Part shown: piece by piece, positions 19,130 to 27,463 of the stretch
How the letters are laid out: each line of letters begins with the position of its first letter
How positions within the stretch are numbered: the first letter of the stretch is position 1
Assembly (NCBI RefSeq): GCF_038446665.1
Contig: NZ_CP151802.1
Span: 4,030,001-4,094,000 of the forward strand
Source of the DNA: Lysobacter sp. FW306-1B-D06B
Lineage (GTDB): Bacteria > Pseudomonadota > Gammaproteobacteria > Xanthomonadales > Xanthomonadaceae
Direction of reading: 5' to 3'
Length of the DNA stretch: 64,000 nt
Position numbers and translations under genes: made by a program
Notes under the pieces: generated by a model
Database searches by the model: none
Told to the model about the DNA's origin: nothing
The model's input: only the letters and a program-made list of their open reading frames with translations

Positions 19130-19531
19130 ATGGGCCTGATGACCGAGTTCAAGGAATTCATCTCGCGCGGCAACGTCGTCGATCTCGCCGTCGGTGTGGT
19201 GATCGGTGCGGCCTTCGGCAAGATCGTGACGGCGCTGGTGGACGGCATCGTGATGCCCGCGATCGGCGCGTTCACCAAGGGCGTGAGCGTCAGCGACTGG
19301 AAATACGTCATCAAGTCGGCCCAGCTGGATTCGGCCGGCAAGGAAGTCGCCGCCGAGCTGGCGATCCGCTACGGCATGTTCATCCAGACGATCATCGACT
19401 TCACGCTGATCGCGCTGGTGATCTTCCTGTTCCTGAAGGCCTACAACCGCGTGCGCACGCCCGCTGCCGCACCGGCGACGCCGGAAGACGTGCTGCTGCT
19501 GCGCGAGATCCGCGATTCGCTGAAGAAGTAA
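19130..19531 (+). CDS. mscL: Large-conductance mechanosensitive channel
   Basis: MscL is a homopentameric inner-membrane safety valve that opens under hypo-osmotic shock. The 133-residue protein begins MGLMTEFKEFISRGNVVDLAVGV. TM1 includes GAAFGKIVTALV, TM2 is FTLIALVIFLFLKAYN, and a cytoplasmic helix ends LLLREIRDSLKK. A ribosome binding site (CAGGAGA) precedes the ATG. Length matches the family. Confidence 0.97.
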   Translation: MGLMTEFKEFISRGNVVDLAVGVVIGAAFGKIVTALVDGIVMPAIGAFTKGVSVSDWKYVIKSAQLDSAGKEVAAELAIRYGMFIQTIIDFTLIALVIFLFLKAYNRVRTPAAAPATPEDVLLLREIRDSLKK

Positions 19532-19572
19532 GGCGCAACTGCGCCGACGCTCTGCCAGGCACGCCACGGAGC

Positions 19573-19600
19573 CGTCGTCCCGGCGAAGGCCGGGATGACG
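19573..19600. repeat. REP-like palindrome after mscL
   Basis: GTCGTCCCGGCGAAGGCCGG followed by GATGACG is one copy of the window-wide palindrome family. It lies 42 bases after the mscL stop and may serve as a terminator. Confidence 0.6.
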
Positions 19601-19787
19601 TTGTTCTGGTCGGCGACGGGCCTCACGGAATGACAGCACGAGCCGCGTCACCCGCGCCCAACCGGCTTCGGCCACACCCGGCAAATTTTCGCGCACCGTC
19701 GCGTGACTACCGACACCCTGCCCCCGCGCGGCGACTTGCTACCCTCGGCGTTTCGTCCGTTTTCGACTCACCCAGGGGAGCTGTTTG

Positions 19788-21209
19788 ATGCGCGCAATGC
19801 TGTCGGTGGCGATCGCCACCTGTCTGTTCGCTGCCACCGCCGGTGGCCACGCCGCGCAGCGCGAGACGCGCATCCCCGACAACGCCATCGCCACCGCCGC
19901 GCAACTGCGCGAGACGGCGCTGAAGAGCGATCTGGGCTACCGCATCACCGAATCGCTGACCACCGAAGTCGGCCCGCGCCTGGCCGGCAGCGAAGCCGAC
20001 GCGCGCGCCGTCGCGTGGGCGGTGGCCAAGTTCAAGGAACTGGGCTTCGACAAGGTCTGGACCGAGCCGGTCACCTTCCCGAAGTGGGAACGCCGCAGCG
20101 AGTCGGCGCAGGTCGTCGGCGCCAACCGACAGCCGCTGCACCTGACCGCGCTCGGTGGAAGCCCGGCGGGCACGGTCGAAGCGCTGGTCGTGCGCTTCGC
20201 CGACCTGGCCGCGCTGGAAGCCGCGCCGGCCGGTTCGCTCGCCGGCAAGATCGCCTTCGTCGACTACAAGATGGAACGCGCCCGCGACGGCGCCGGCTAC
20301 GGCCCGGGCTCGCGCGTGCGCAGCAAGGGCCCGTCGGCGGCGATCCGCGCCGGCGCCAGCGCCTACCTGATGCGCTCGGCCGGCACCGACTCGCACCGCA
20401 ACCCGCACACCGGCATCACCCGCTTCGACGAAGGCCTCACGCCGATTCCGTCCGCGGCGCTCGCGGTGCCCGACGCCGACCAGCTCGCCCGCCTGCTGGC
20501 ACTCGGCAAGCCGGTGACCGTGCGCGTCGCGCTGGACTGCGGCTGGGACGGCACCTACACCTCGCAGAACGTCATCGGCGAGATCCGCGGCAGCAAGAAG
20601 CCCGACGAGGTCGTGCTGATCGGCGGCCACCTGGATTCGTGGGACCTGGGCACCGGCGCCATCGACGACGGCGCGGGCGTCGGCCTGACCATGGCCGCCG
20701 CCAAGCTCATCGGCGATCTCAAGCAGCACCCCGCCCGCACGATCCGCGTGGTCGCCTTCTCCAACGAAGAACAGGGCCTGCACGGCGGCAAGGCCTATGC
20801 GGTCGCGCATGCCAGCGATGTCGCCCGGCACCAGATCGCCGCCGAAAGCGACTTCGGCGCCGGCCGCATCTACGCCTATTCCAGCTCCGCGCCTGAATAC
20901 GCCAAGGCCGCCGACGCGCAGATCGCGCAGGCGCTGGAGCCGCTGGGCATCGAGTACACGCCCGGTCAGGGCGGCGCGGGCCCGGACATCGGTCCCTCGG
21001 CCGCGAACGGCGTGGCCTGGGCGCGACTTGCGCAGGATGGAACGGACTACTTCGATTTTCACCACACCCCGGACGACACGTTCGATAAAATCGACCCGCA
21101 GGCGCTGGCGCAGAACGTCGCGGCCTACGCGGTGTTCGCTTATCTGGCGGCCTCGGCGGACGGCGATTTCGGCAGCGAGCCAGCGACTCCCCCGTCCGAC
21201 AAGAAGTAA
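19788..21209 (+). CDS. M28-family metallopeptidase, secreted
   Basis: A 473-residue exported zinc peptidase. The signal peptide is MRAMLSVAIATCLFAATAGGHA. The PA-domain-like insert spans roughly 115-260. The M28 catalytic domain follows, with zinc ligands and catalytic residues in GGHLDSWDLGTGAIDDGAG and SNEEQGLHGG (paired glutamates), and the last histidine in FDFHHTPDDT. M28 enzymes are aminopeptidases or carboxypeptidases of the periplasm or exterior. The ATG at 19788 follows AGGGGAG; a TTG three bases upstream is not needed. The stop lies 5 bases before the next start. Confidence 0.93.
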   Translation: MRAMLSVAIATCLFAATAGGHAAQRETRIPDNAIATAAQLRETALKSDLGYRITESLTTEVGPRLAGSEADARAVAWAVAKFKELGFDKVWTEPVTFPKWERRSESAQVVGANRQPLHLTALGGSPAGTVEALVVRFADLAALEAAPAGSLAGKIAFVDYKMERARDGAGYGPGSRVRSKGPSAAIRAGASAYLMRSAGTDSHRNPHTGITRFDEGLTPIPSAALAVPDADQLARLLALGKPVTVRVALDCGWDGTYTSQNVIGEIRGSKKPDEVVLIGGHLDSWDLGTGAIDDGAGVGLTMAAAKLIGDLKQHPARTIRVVAFSNEEQGLHGGKAYAVAHASDVARHQIAAESDFGAGRIYAYSSSAPEYAKAADAQIAQALEPLGIEYTPGQGGAGPDIGPSAANGVAWARLAQDGTDYFDFHHTPDDTFDKIDPQALAQNVAAYAVFAYLAASADGDFGSEPATPPSDKK

Positions 21210-21214
21210 ATGAA

Positions 21215-22948
21215 GTGGCCCAGCGGTACGACGAACAGGTTGATACCGCGGTAGACCCGATCACGGGACTGCATCGCCTCGGCGCGAACGGCCCCAGCCT
21301 GGCGACCGCCATCGCGGTCGCCGGTGCGACCAAGCGCCGCATCGCGCTGCTGCACATCGACGTGGACATGTTCCGGTCGATCAACACCAACATGGGCACG
21401 ACGACGGGCGATCAGGCGCTGGCCGCCATCGCCCAGCGCCTTCGCCGCGCCGTGCCGCGCGAAGGCTGGATCTGGCGCCTGACCAGCGACGAGTTCGTCA
21501 TCGGCATCGGCTACCGCGACGGCGAGCTCGACGGCGGCGGCCTGGCCGAGCGCCTGCGCGACGCCTTCGAGACGCCGCTGTCGATCCCGCCGTACACGTT
21601 GCCGGTGACGCTCTCCATCGGCATCGCCGTGTTCCCCGACCACGCGCCGAACGCCGCCACGCTGTTGTCGAAGGCGGAAGAAGCGCTGCGTCGCGTCAAG
21701 CAGGACGGTCTGAACAACGTCGGCCTGTATTCGGCGGCGGTGGATCGCGCCGCGCCGAACGACGGCTTCGCGCAGCGTTTCGTCGAAGCGCTCGATCGCG
21801 GCGAATTCCGCCTCTACTACCAGCCGCAGGTCGCCGCGCACGACGGCGGCGTCACCGGTTTCGCCGCGCTGCTGCGCTGGCAGACCGAACGCGGACTGTT
21901 GCGACCGAGCCAGTTCCTGGAGCCGATCAACCGCGTGGGTTTGTCCGCGCGCCTGGGCGCGTGGGTGGTGGAGTCGGCGATTTCACAGCTCGCGCAGTGG
22001 CGCGCGGAAGGGCTGGATTACCTGTCGATGTCGGTGCACCTGTCCGGCCCGCTGCTGGTGCAGCGCGATTGCCTGGACCGCATCGGCGGGCTGCTGCATC
22101 GCTACGGTTTGCCGGGCAATGCGCTCGAGTTCGAGATTCCCGAAAGCGTGCTGGTCACCGACAGCCATCGCGTGCACGACACGCTCGCCGGCCTGCGCGC
22201 GATGGGCGCGACGCTGACGGTGCAGGACTTCGGCCTGGGCGGGCTCAGCTTCGCCGCGCTCGGCCAATACCCGCTGGACCGCATCAAGATCGATCGCAGC
22301 TTCATCCGCAACGTCGCCAGCGACCCGCGCAGCGCGGCGATCGTGCGCGGCATCATCGCGATGGGTCACCAGTTGGGCATGAAGGTAATCGCCAAGGGCG
22401 TGGAGAGCGAGGCCGAACTGGGCTTCCTGCGCCGCAACCATTGCGATTTCTTCCAGGGCTATCTGTTCAGTCCGTCGCAACCGGCGGACCAGTTGGGCGA
22501 AATGGTGCGCAAGCGCTTCCTGCTGCCCGGCGCGTTCGCGGCGACGCGGCCGGAACGCACGCTGCTGCTGCTCGACGATGAAGAGAACGTGCTGCGCTCT
22601 CTGGTGCGCCTGTTCCGTCGCGACGGTTACCAGATACTCACCGCCAGCAGCACGCGCGAAGCGTTCGATCTGCTGGCTAGCAACTCCGCGCAGGTGATCC
22701 TCTCCGACCAGCGCATGGCCGACATGAGCGGCACCGAGTTCCTCACCCGCGTGCGCGACCTGTACCCGGACACCATCCGCATGGTGCTGTCGGGCTACAC
22801 GGACCTGGCGACGATCACCGAGGCGATCAACCGCGGCGCGATCTACCGCTTCCTCACCAAGCCGTGGAACGACGAGGAACTGCGCGAGCACATCCTCGAT
22901 GCGTTCCGCGCGCATGAGCGGCGGGCGGCGGGCGAGTCGGTCTACTGA
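21215..22948 (+). CDS. Degenerate GGDEF-EAL protein with C-terminal receiver domain
   Basis: A 577-residue soluble protein. A GGDEF-like domain (about 15-172) carries TSDEF at 90-94 in place of GGDEF. An EAL-like domain (about 182-430) lacks key residues: EAL reads AAL (about 217-219), the SVNLS asparagine is H (about 275), DDFG is QDFG (about 337-340), and AEGVE is AKGVE (394). A full receiver domain follows (about 447-565) with DDE, phosphoacceptor D498 in ILSDQRM, and K in FLTKPW. This suggests no c-di-GMP synthesis or breakdown, but binding or a protein interaction controlled by phosphorylation. The start is GTG at 21215, 5 bases after the peptidase gene. Confidence 0.88.
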   Translation: MAQRYDEQVDTAVDPITGLHRLGANGPSLATAIAVAGATKRRIALLHIDVDMFRSINTNMGTTTGDQALAAIAQRLRRAVPREGWIWRLTSDEFVIGIGYRDGELDGGGLAERLRDAFETPLSIPPYTLPVTLSIGIAVFPDHAPNAATLLSKAEEALRRVKQDGLNNVGLYSAAVDRAAPNDGFAQRFVEALDRGEFRLYYQPQVAAHDGGVTGFAALLRWQTERGLLRPSQFLEPINRVGLSARLGAWVVESAISQLAQWRAEGLDYLSMSVHLSGPLLVQRDCLDRIGGLLHRYGLPGNALEFEIPESVLVTDSHRVHDTLAGLRAMGATLTVQDFGLGGLSFAALGQYPLDRIKIDRSFIRNVASDPRSAAIVRGIIAMGHQLGMKVIAKGVESEAELGFLRRNHCDFFQGYLFSPSQPADQLGEMVRKRFLLPGAFAATRPERTLLLLDDEENVLRSLVRLFRRDGYQILTASSTREAFDLLASNSAQVILSDQRMADMSGTEFLTRVRDLYPDTIRMVLSGYTDLATITEAINRGAIYRFLTKPWNDEELREHILDAFRAHERRAAGESVY

Positions 22949-23326
22949 GCCGGCGGAAGCGATCGATCCGGGCAGACGCGATCCGTCAGGCCATCCCGTC
23001 ATCCCGGCGAAGGCCGGGACCCAGGCCCTCGCCGTCTCCGCCCACATCTCGTCATCCCGCGAAAGCTGGGATCCATTTGGCTCTGCGCCCTGCGTTAGGC
23101 GCAGCGGTACGAAACGGTGATCGCGAGACTTCACCGCCACCACTCCGCCGCCCCTCACCCCAACCCTCTCCCGCCGGGAGAGGGGCTCAGGTGCCGTCAT
23201 CCCGGTGAAGGCCGGGACTCAGGCACGAAGTCTTGGATGCGGCCCGCATATCGTTTCAAAATATATACATTGCCGTTAAACGATAAGTGAGATATCGTCC
23301 GGCAATAAACGTCCGGGAGAGCCACC
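22949..23326. repeat. Gap with three REP-like palindromes and a CT-rich inverted repeat
   Basis: Palindromes lie at 22998-23025, 23051-23076 and 23196-23223. The CCCTCACCCCAACCCTCTCC / GGGAGAGGGG inverted repeat lies at about 23153-23190 and is the same family as at 44430, 54378 and 55278. The last 80 bases are AT-rich and hold the promoter and operator of the DUF2975/XRE pair. No gene is seen. Confidence 0.65.
23249..23285 (+). promoter_or_regulatory. Candidate operator/promoter of the DUF2975-XRE pair
   Basis: TATCGTTT (23249-23256) and its exact complement AAACGATA (23278-23285) flank an AT-rich core containing TATATACAT, a possible -10. A further GATATCG half-site follows at 23291. The layout fits a site for the small XRE regulator encoded just downstream, giving autoregulation. 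This is an inference from symmetry and position. Confidence 0.45.
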
Positions 23327-23848
23327 GTGGTCCAGACCCCGTCCGCCGCGCTCGGCGCGTCGCGCTTCCTGCTCATCCTCATGCGAGTGCTGAACCTCGC
23401 CACGGGCATCGGGCTGGTCGTCGCCTTCGTGGCCACCTTCCCGTTCGCCTCGACCTTCTTCGAGTTCTTCAGCAAGCGGCCCGCGAGCATCGACCCGTCG
23501 TGGCTGCTTCCGGTGCTCCGGACCTGGATGCTGCTCGCGCTGCCGATGGTCGCCGCCGTCCACGTCTCGCTCTCGCGGCTGCTGGACGTGGTCGGCACCG
23601 TCGGCGCCGGCGATCCGTTCGTGCCGGAGAACGCCGTGCGGCTGAAGACCATCGCCTGGTGCGTGCTCGTCACCCAGCTGCTCGACCTGGCCTTCGGCGT
23701 GATGGCGGCGTTGATCAACGCCGCGGGCTCGAACATCGAGTGGAAGTTCTCGCTCACCGGCTGGCTCGCGGTGGTGCTGCTGTTCGTGCTGGCGCGGGTG
23801 TTCGAGGAAGGCACGCAGCTGCGCGACGACCTGGGAACGATGATCTGA
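23327..23848 (+). CDS. DUF2975 family membrane protein
   Basis: A 173-residue protein with about four hydrophobic helices (LNLATGIGLVVAFVATF; WMLLALPMVAAVHV; CVLVTQLLDLAFGVMAALI; WLAVVLLFVLARVF) and a C-terminal EEGTQLRDDLGTMI, typical of DUF2975. The GTG start follows GGGAGAG. It is followed after one base by a small XRE regulator. Such pairs are common; the role of the membrane partner is unknown. Confidence 0.85.
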   Translation: MVQTPSAALGASRFLLILMRVLNLATGIGLVVAFVATFPFASTFFEFFSKRPASIDPSWLLPVLRTWMLLALPMVAAVHVSLSRLLDVVGTVGAGDPFVPENAVRLKTIAWCVLVTQLLDLAFGVMAALINAAGSNIEWKFSLTGWLAVVLLFVLARVFEEGTQLRDDLGTMI

Positions 23849-23849
23849 C

Positions 23850-24068
23850 ATGGCCATCTTCGTGAAACTCGACGAAGTGCTGCACGACCGCCGCATGACG
23901 CTCACCGAGCTGTCCGGCAAGGTCGGCATCACTCTGGCCAACCTGTCGATCCTCAAGACCGGCAAGGCGCGCGGCATGCGATTCGCGACGCTGGAGGCGA
24001 TCTGCATCGCACTGGATTGCCAGCCCGGCGACCTGCTGGAGTTCCGCGCCGACGCACCCGGCGACTAG
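23850..24068 (+). CDS. Small XRE-family transcriptional regulator (YozG-like)
   Basis: A 72-residue protein made almost entirely of one helix-turn-helix domain: MTLTELSGKVGITLANLSIL and MRFATLEAICIALDCQPGDLL, as in the YozG/Cro-like family that accompanies DUF2975 proteins. The ATG lies one base after the preceding stop. It may bind the inverted repeat at 23249-23285. Confidence 0.9.
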   Translation: MAIFVKLDEVLHDRRMTLTELSGKVGITLANLSILKTGKARGMRFATLEAICIALDCQPGDLLEFRADAPGD

Positions 24069-24100
24069 CTGCGCCCATCCACGCGACGAGGAGATTCGCG

Positions 24101-24775
24101 ATGAATGCGATCACCTGGCTCCACATTGCCGCCGGCCTGACCGCACTGGCCGCCGGCACGGTGGCGGTGGCGGCGCGCAAGGGCGGCACCACGCACATGG
24201 CGGTCGGGCGCGGGTTCTGCGTGGCGATGCTCGTGCTCGGCATCACCGCGGCGGTGCTGTCGCCGCGCAAGACGCCGCCGGAATCGCCCGTCGGCGGGCT
24301 GATGGTGTGCTACTTCGTCGTCACCGCATGGATGGCGGCGCACCGCCGCGGCGCGCCGGGCTGGCCGGAACGCATCGCGTGCGCGGGCGGGCTGCTGCTG
24401 GGGCTGGCGATACTCGCCGGTGCCGTCGCCGCGGCGCGCGCTCACGTACCGAATCCCGCGCCACCGGGCCCGGTCGGTCTCTTCGTATTGGGCTCGCTGT
24501 GCCTGTGCGCGGGGCTGTTCGACCTGCGCTTCGTCCTGCGCGGCGCACTGTCGCCGACGCAGCGCATCACGCGTCACCTGGGCCGGATGTGCTTCGCACT
24601 GTTCATCGCCACCGGCTCGTTCTTCCTCGGCCAGCAGGACGTGATGCCGCAGGCCGTGCGCGGCTCGCCCGTGCTGATCGTGCTGGCGGTGGCGCCGTTC
24701 GGCGTGCTGCTGTTCTGGCTCGTGCGCGTGCGGCGATCGCGTCGGCTTCCGGCGATGCGCGCAACCTCCGGCTAG
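24101..24775 (+). CDS. Predicted multi-pass membrane protein
   Basis: A 224-residue hydrophobic protein with six to seven predicted helices ([84 protein letters not shown]). A histidine in the first helix and HMAVGR right after recall DUF2306-like membrane proteins, but the match is not secure. A GAGGAG ribosome binding site precedes the ATG. The function is unknown. Confidence 0.75.
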   Translation: MNAITWLHIAAGLTALAAGTVAVAARKGGTTHMAVGRGFCVAMLVLGITAAVLSPRKTPPESPVGGLMVCYFVVTAWMAAHRRGAPGWPERIACAGGLLLGLAILAGAVAAARAHVPNPAPPGPVGLFVLGSLCLCAGLFDLRFVLRGALSPTQRITRHLGRMCFALFIATGSFFLGQQDVMPQAVRGSPVLIVLAVAPFGVLLFWLVRVRRSRRLPAMRATSG

Positions 24776-24802
24776 TGCATCGCCCCGCACGCGCGGGGGC
24801 GA

Positions 24803-24834
24803 CGACCGGGCGCCGCGAAGCGCGGCGCCCGTCA
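24803..24834. terminator. Hairpin between convergent genes
   Basis: GGGCGCCGCG AAG CGCGGCGCCC forms a 10-bp stem with a 3-base loop between the convergent membrane-protein and GH3 genes. There is no T-tract, so it may act only as a transcript end or stabiliser. Confidence 0.5.
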
Positions 24835-24837
24835 TGC

Positions 24838-27399
24838 TCAGTGCGCGCAGTCCAGCGTTTGCTGCGCTTCGTTCAACGCACCCAGCTCGATGCGCGAGAT
24901 CGACAGCTGCAACGCACCGGCGCTTTCCAGCGTCATGACCGAGTCCAGCTTGCGCAGATCCGCGCCGGCCGTGCCGAAGCACTTCAGCAGGACACCGAAG
25001 CGAGTCCACTGCCCCGCCGGCAACTTCGACAGCGCCGCGCGGATCGGCAGGCTCGCCGGCTTGCAGCCTTCGCCGCAGGTCACGCCAATGGAGACGTCGC
25101 CCGCCGGCGCCTTGTCCGGACGCACCGTCAGCACCAGCATCACGTCGCCGTTGGCCTCGCGCATGAGGCTGCGCGGCGTCGAGGAAACGAGCGATACCGT
25201 CGCTGCCGGCTTGCCCGACCACGTGAAGCGCCGCGCGTCTTCCTGCGCTTCGTGGTCGACGGCGGTGACTTCCAGGCTGCCGTCTGGCAGCTTTGCCGGC
25301 ACGGTCGTCACGTCGAGCTTCTGTCCGGCCGCATTCGACAAGCGCAGCACGATGCCGTCGGCGAGCGATCCGCGCCCGTAAAACGTGCCCGCTTCCGTCT
25401 GCCCGGCCTTCACGCCCGACTCCTCCGGCAGCGCGGCGAGGTTGCCGTCGTCGGCATAGGTCAGGCCGAAGCCGAAGGCGAACTGCGGGTTGTAGTCCTT
25501 CTGCCCGACGTTGTTGGCGACCTGCGCGGCGTCGCGCGGCCAGCTGAAGCTGAGCTTGCCCTTGAAGTCGTGCTGCACGCTGCCATCGGGCTTGCGCAGC
25601 AGGACGTCGGCGATGCCGCCGCCTTCCGAGCCCGGCAGCCACGCTGCGACGAAGGCATCGGACGCGTTGATCTCGCGGTTCATCCACAACGGACGGCCGC
25701 TGAGGAACACCGACACCACCGGGATGCCGGCGGCCTTGAGGCGCTGCATCAGCTTGAGGTGTTCGTCGTTGCCCGGGCGGAAGAGCAGGTTCGGGATGTC
25801 GCCCTGGAACTCCGCGTACGGATCCTCGCCGAACACCACGATCGCCACGTCCGGCTTCTGCGTGAAGCTGCCATCGACCGACAGCACCGCTTCGCCGCCG
25901 GCCGCCTTGGCCTGCTGCGCGATGCCTTCGAAGATCGAGTCGGCGTTGGGGAAGTCGGCGCGCTTGTTGCCGGTGCCCTGCCAGCTGAGCGTCCAGCCGC
26001 CGGCCTGCTTGCCCACGTCGTCGGCGCCGTCGCCGGCGACGAGGATGCGCTGGTTGGGCTGCAGCGGCAGCACGCGATCCTGGTTCTTCAGCAGCACCAG
26101 CGATTCGCGCACGGCCTGGCGCGCGACGGCGCGATGCTCGGGCGCACCGAGCAGCTCGAACTTGCCGCCCACCGCACGCTGCGACGGCTTGCCGGCCTCG
26201 AACAGGCCCAGCCGGTACTTCACGCGCAGGATGCGGCGCACTGCATCGTCGAGCCGCTCCTGCGAAATCTCGCCGGCCTTCACTGCGGCGAGCGTGGTTT
26301 CGTAGAAGCCCTTCCAGCTGTCGGGCGCCATCGCCATGTCGAGGCCGGCGTTGATCGTCGCCGGGCAGTCGGTGATGGTGCAGCCTTCGACCTGGCCGTG
26401 GCCGTTCCAGTCGCCCACGACGAAGCCGCCGAAATTCATCCGCCCCTTCAGCGCGTCGGTGAGCAGCGACTTGTTGCCGTGCATCTTCACGCCGTTGACG
26501 CTGTTGAACGAGGCCATGACGGATTGCGCGCCGGCCGCGATCGCCGGCGGATAGCCCGCCGCGTGGATGCGCACCAGTTCGGCTTCGCTGAGCTGCGTGT
26601 CGCCCTGGTCTTCGCCGTTGGCGGTGCCGCCGTCGCCGAGGAAATGCTTCACGGACGAAATGACGTGCCGCCCGTCGAGGAACTCCTTCGTGCCGACCTT
26701 GCCCTGCAGGCCCTCCACCATCGCGCCGGCGAAGCTGGCCACGACATCGGGCGATTCGGAATAGCCTTCGTACGAACGGCCCCAGCGATCGTCCTGCGGC
26801 ACCGCGACGGTCGGCGCGAACGCCCACTCCATGCCGGTGGTGCGCGTCTCCAGCGCGGTGATCTCGCCGATGCGGCGCAGCAGTTCCGGATTGCGCGTGG
26901 CGCCCAGGCCGATGTTGTGCGGGAACAACGTCGCGCCGACGATGTTGCTCTGACCGTGCACGGCGTCGATGCCGAAGACCACCGGAATCGCCTTGCCGCC
27001 GCCGGAAGTGTCCATGGACGCTTCGTAGAACGCGTCGGCGAGCGCGAGCCACTGCGCGGGCGTGGCGTTGTACTGGCCGTCCGGGTCGGAATTGCCGCCG
27101 GCGAGGACCGAGCCCAGCCGGTACTTGCGCAGGTCCTCCGGCTTGATGCTGCTGATGTCGCCCTGCACGAGCTGGCCGACCTTCTCCTCCACCGTCATCG
27201 TCGCCATCAGATCGCTGATGCGCTTCTCCAGCGCAGGATCTTCCGGAAACGGCCATTTCACTTCGGGCCAGGGCGATTGCTCGGCCTGCGCCGTCGCGCT
27301 CGCGTCCTTCTTCTCATCGCCCTTGCATGCCGCCAATGCCAGCACGAGCGCCGTCATCAACAGGCCACCGCCGATCCGTCTCACGTTGCGTCCGTTCAC
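24838..27399 (-). CDS. GH3-family exo-beta-glucosidase, lipoprotein
   Basis: An 853-residue glycoside hydrolase family 3 enzyme. The N-terminus is a lipoprotein signal with lipobox LAAC (about 22-25), so it is anchored in the envelope. The catalytic (beta/alpha)8 domain contains IPVVFGIDAVHGQSN, SVKHFLGDGGT, and VVGDWNGHG, whose Asp is the expected nucleophile. The second domain holds LVLLKNQDRVLPL, VVFGEDPYAE and WLPGSEGGGIADVL. A C-terminal domain of about 180 residues with two cysteines near the end resembles the carbohydrate-binding tail of Xanthomonas/Pseudoalteromonas exo-1,3/1,4-glucanases. The GTG start follows GAGGAG. It is the last gene of the locus that starts with the TonB receptor. 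Confidence 0.93.
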   Translation of the reverse strand: MNGRNVRRIGGGLLMTALVLALAACKGDEKKDASATAQAEQSPWPEVKWPFPEDPALEKRISDLMATMTVEEKVGQLVQGDISSIKPEDLRKYRLGSVLAGGNSDPDGQYNATPAQWLALADAFYEASMDTSGGGKAIPVVFGIDAVHGQSNIVGATLFPHNIGLGATRNPELLRRIGEITALETRTTGMEWAFAPTVAVPQDDRWGRSYEGYSESPDVVASFAGAMVEGLQGKVGTKEFLDGRHVISSVKHFLGDGGTANGEDQGDTQLSEAELVRIHAAGYPPAIAAGAQSVMASFNSVNGVKMHGNKSLLTDALKGRMNFGGFVVGDWNGHGQVEGCTITDCPATINAGLDMAMAPDSWKGFYETTLAAVKAGEISQERLDDAVRRILRVKYRLGLFEAGKPSQRAVGGKFELLGAPEHRAVARQAVRESLVLLKNQDRVLPLQPNQRILVAGDGADDVGKQAGGWTLSWQGTGNKRADFPNADSIFEGIAQQAKAAGGEAVLSVDGSFTQKPDVAIVVFGEDPYAEFQGDIPNLLFRPGNDEHLKLMQRLKAAGIPVVSVFLSGRPLWMNREINASDAFVAAWLPGSEGGGIADVLLRKPDGSVQHDFKGKLSFSWPRDAAQVANNVGQKDYNPQFAFGFGLTYADDGNLAALPEESGVKAGQTEAGTFYGRGSLADGIVLRLSNAAGQKLDVTTVPAKLPDGSLEVTAVDHEAQEDARRFTWSGKPAATVSLVSSTPRSLMREANGDVMLVLTVRPDKAPAGDVSIGVTCGEGCKPASLPIRAALSKLPAGQWTRFGVLLKCFGTAGADLRKLDSVMTLESAGALQLSISRIELGALNEAQQTLDCAH

Positions 27400-27463
27400 C
27401 GCGTTCGACTCCTCTATGCGTTCGAGTTGGTTGGAGCGGGCCGCGCACGGCCCGCGGGTCCGC

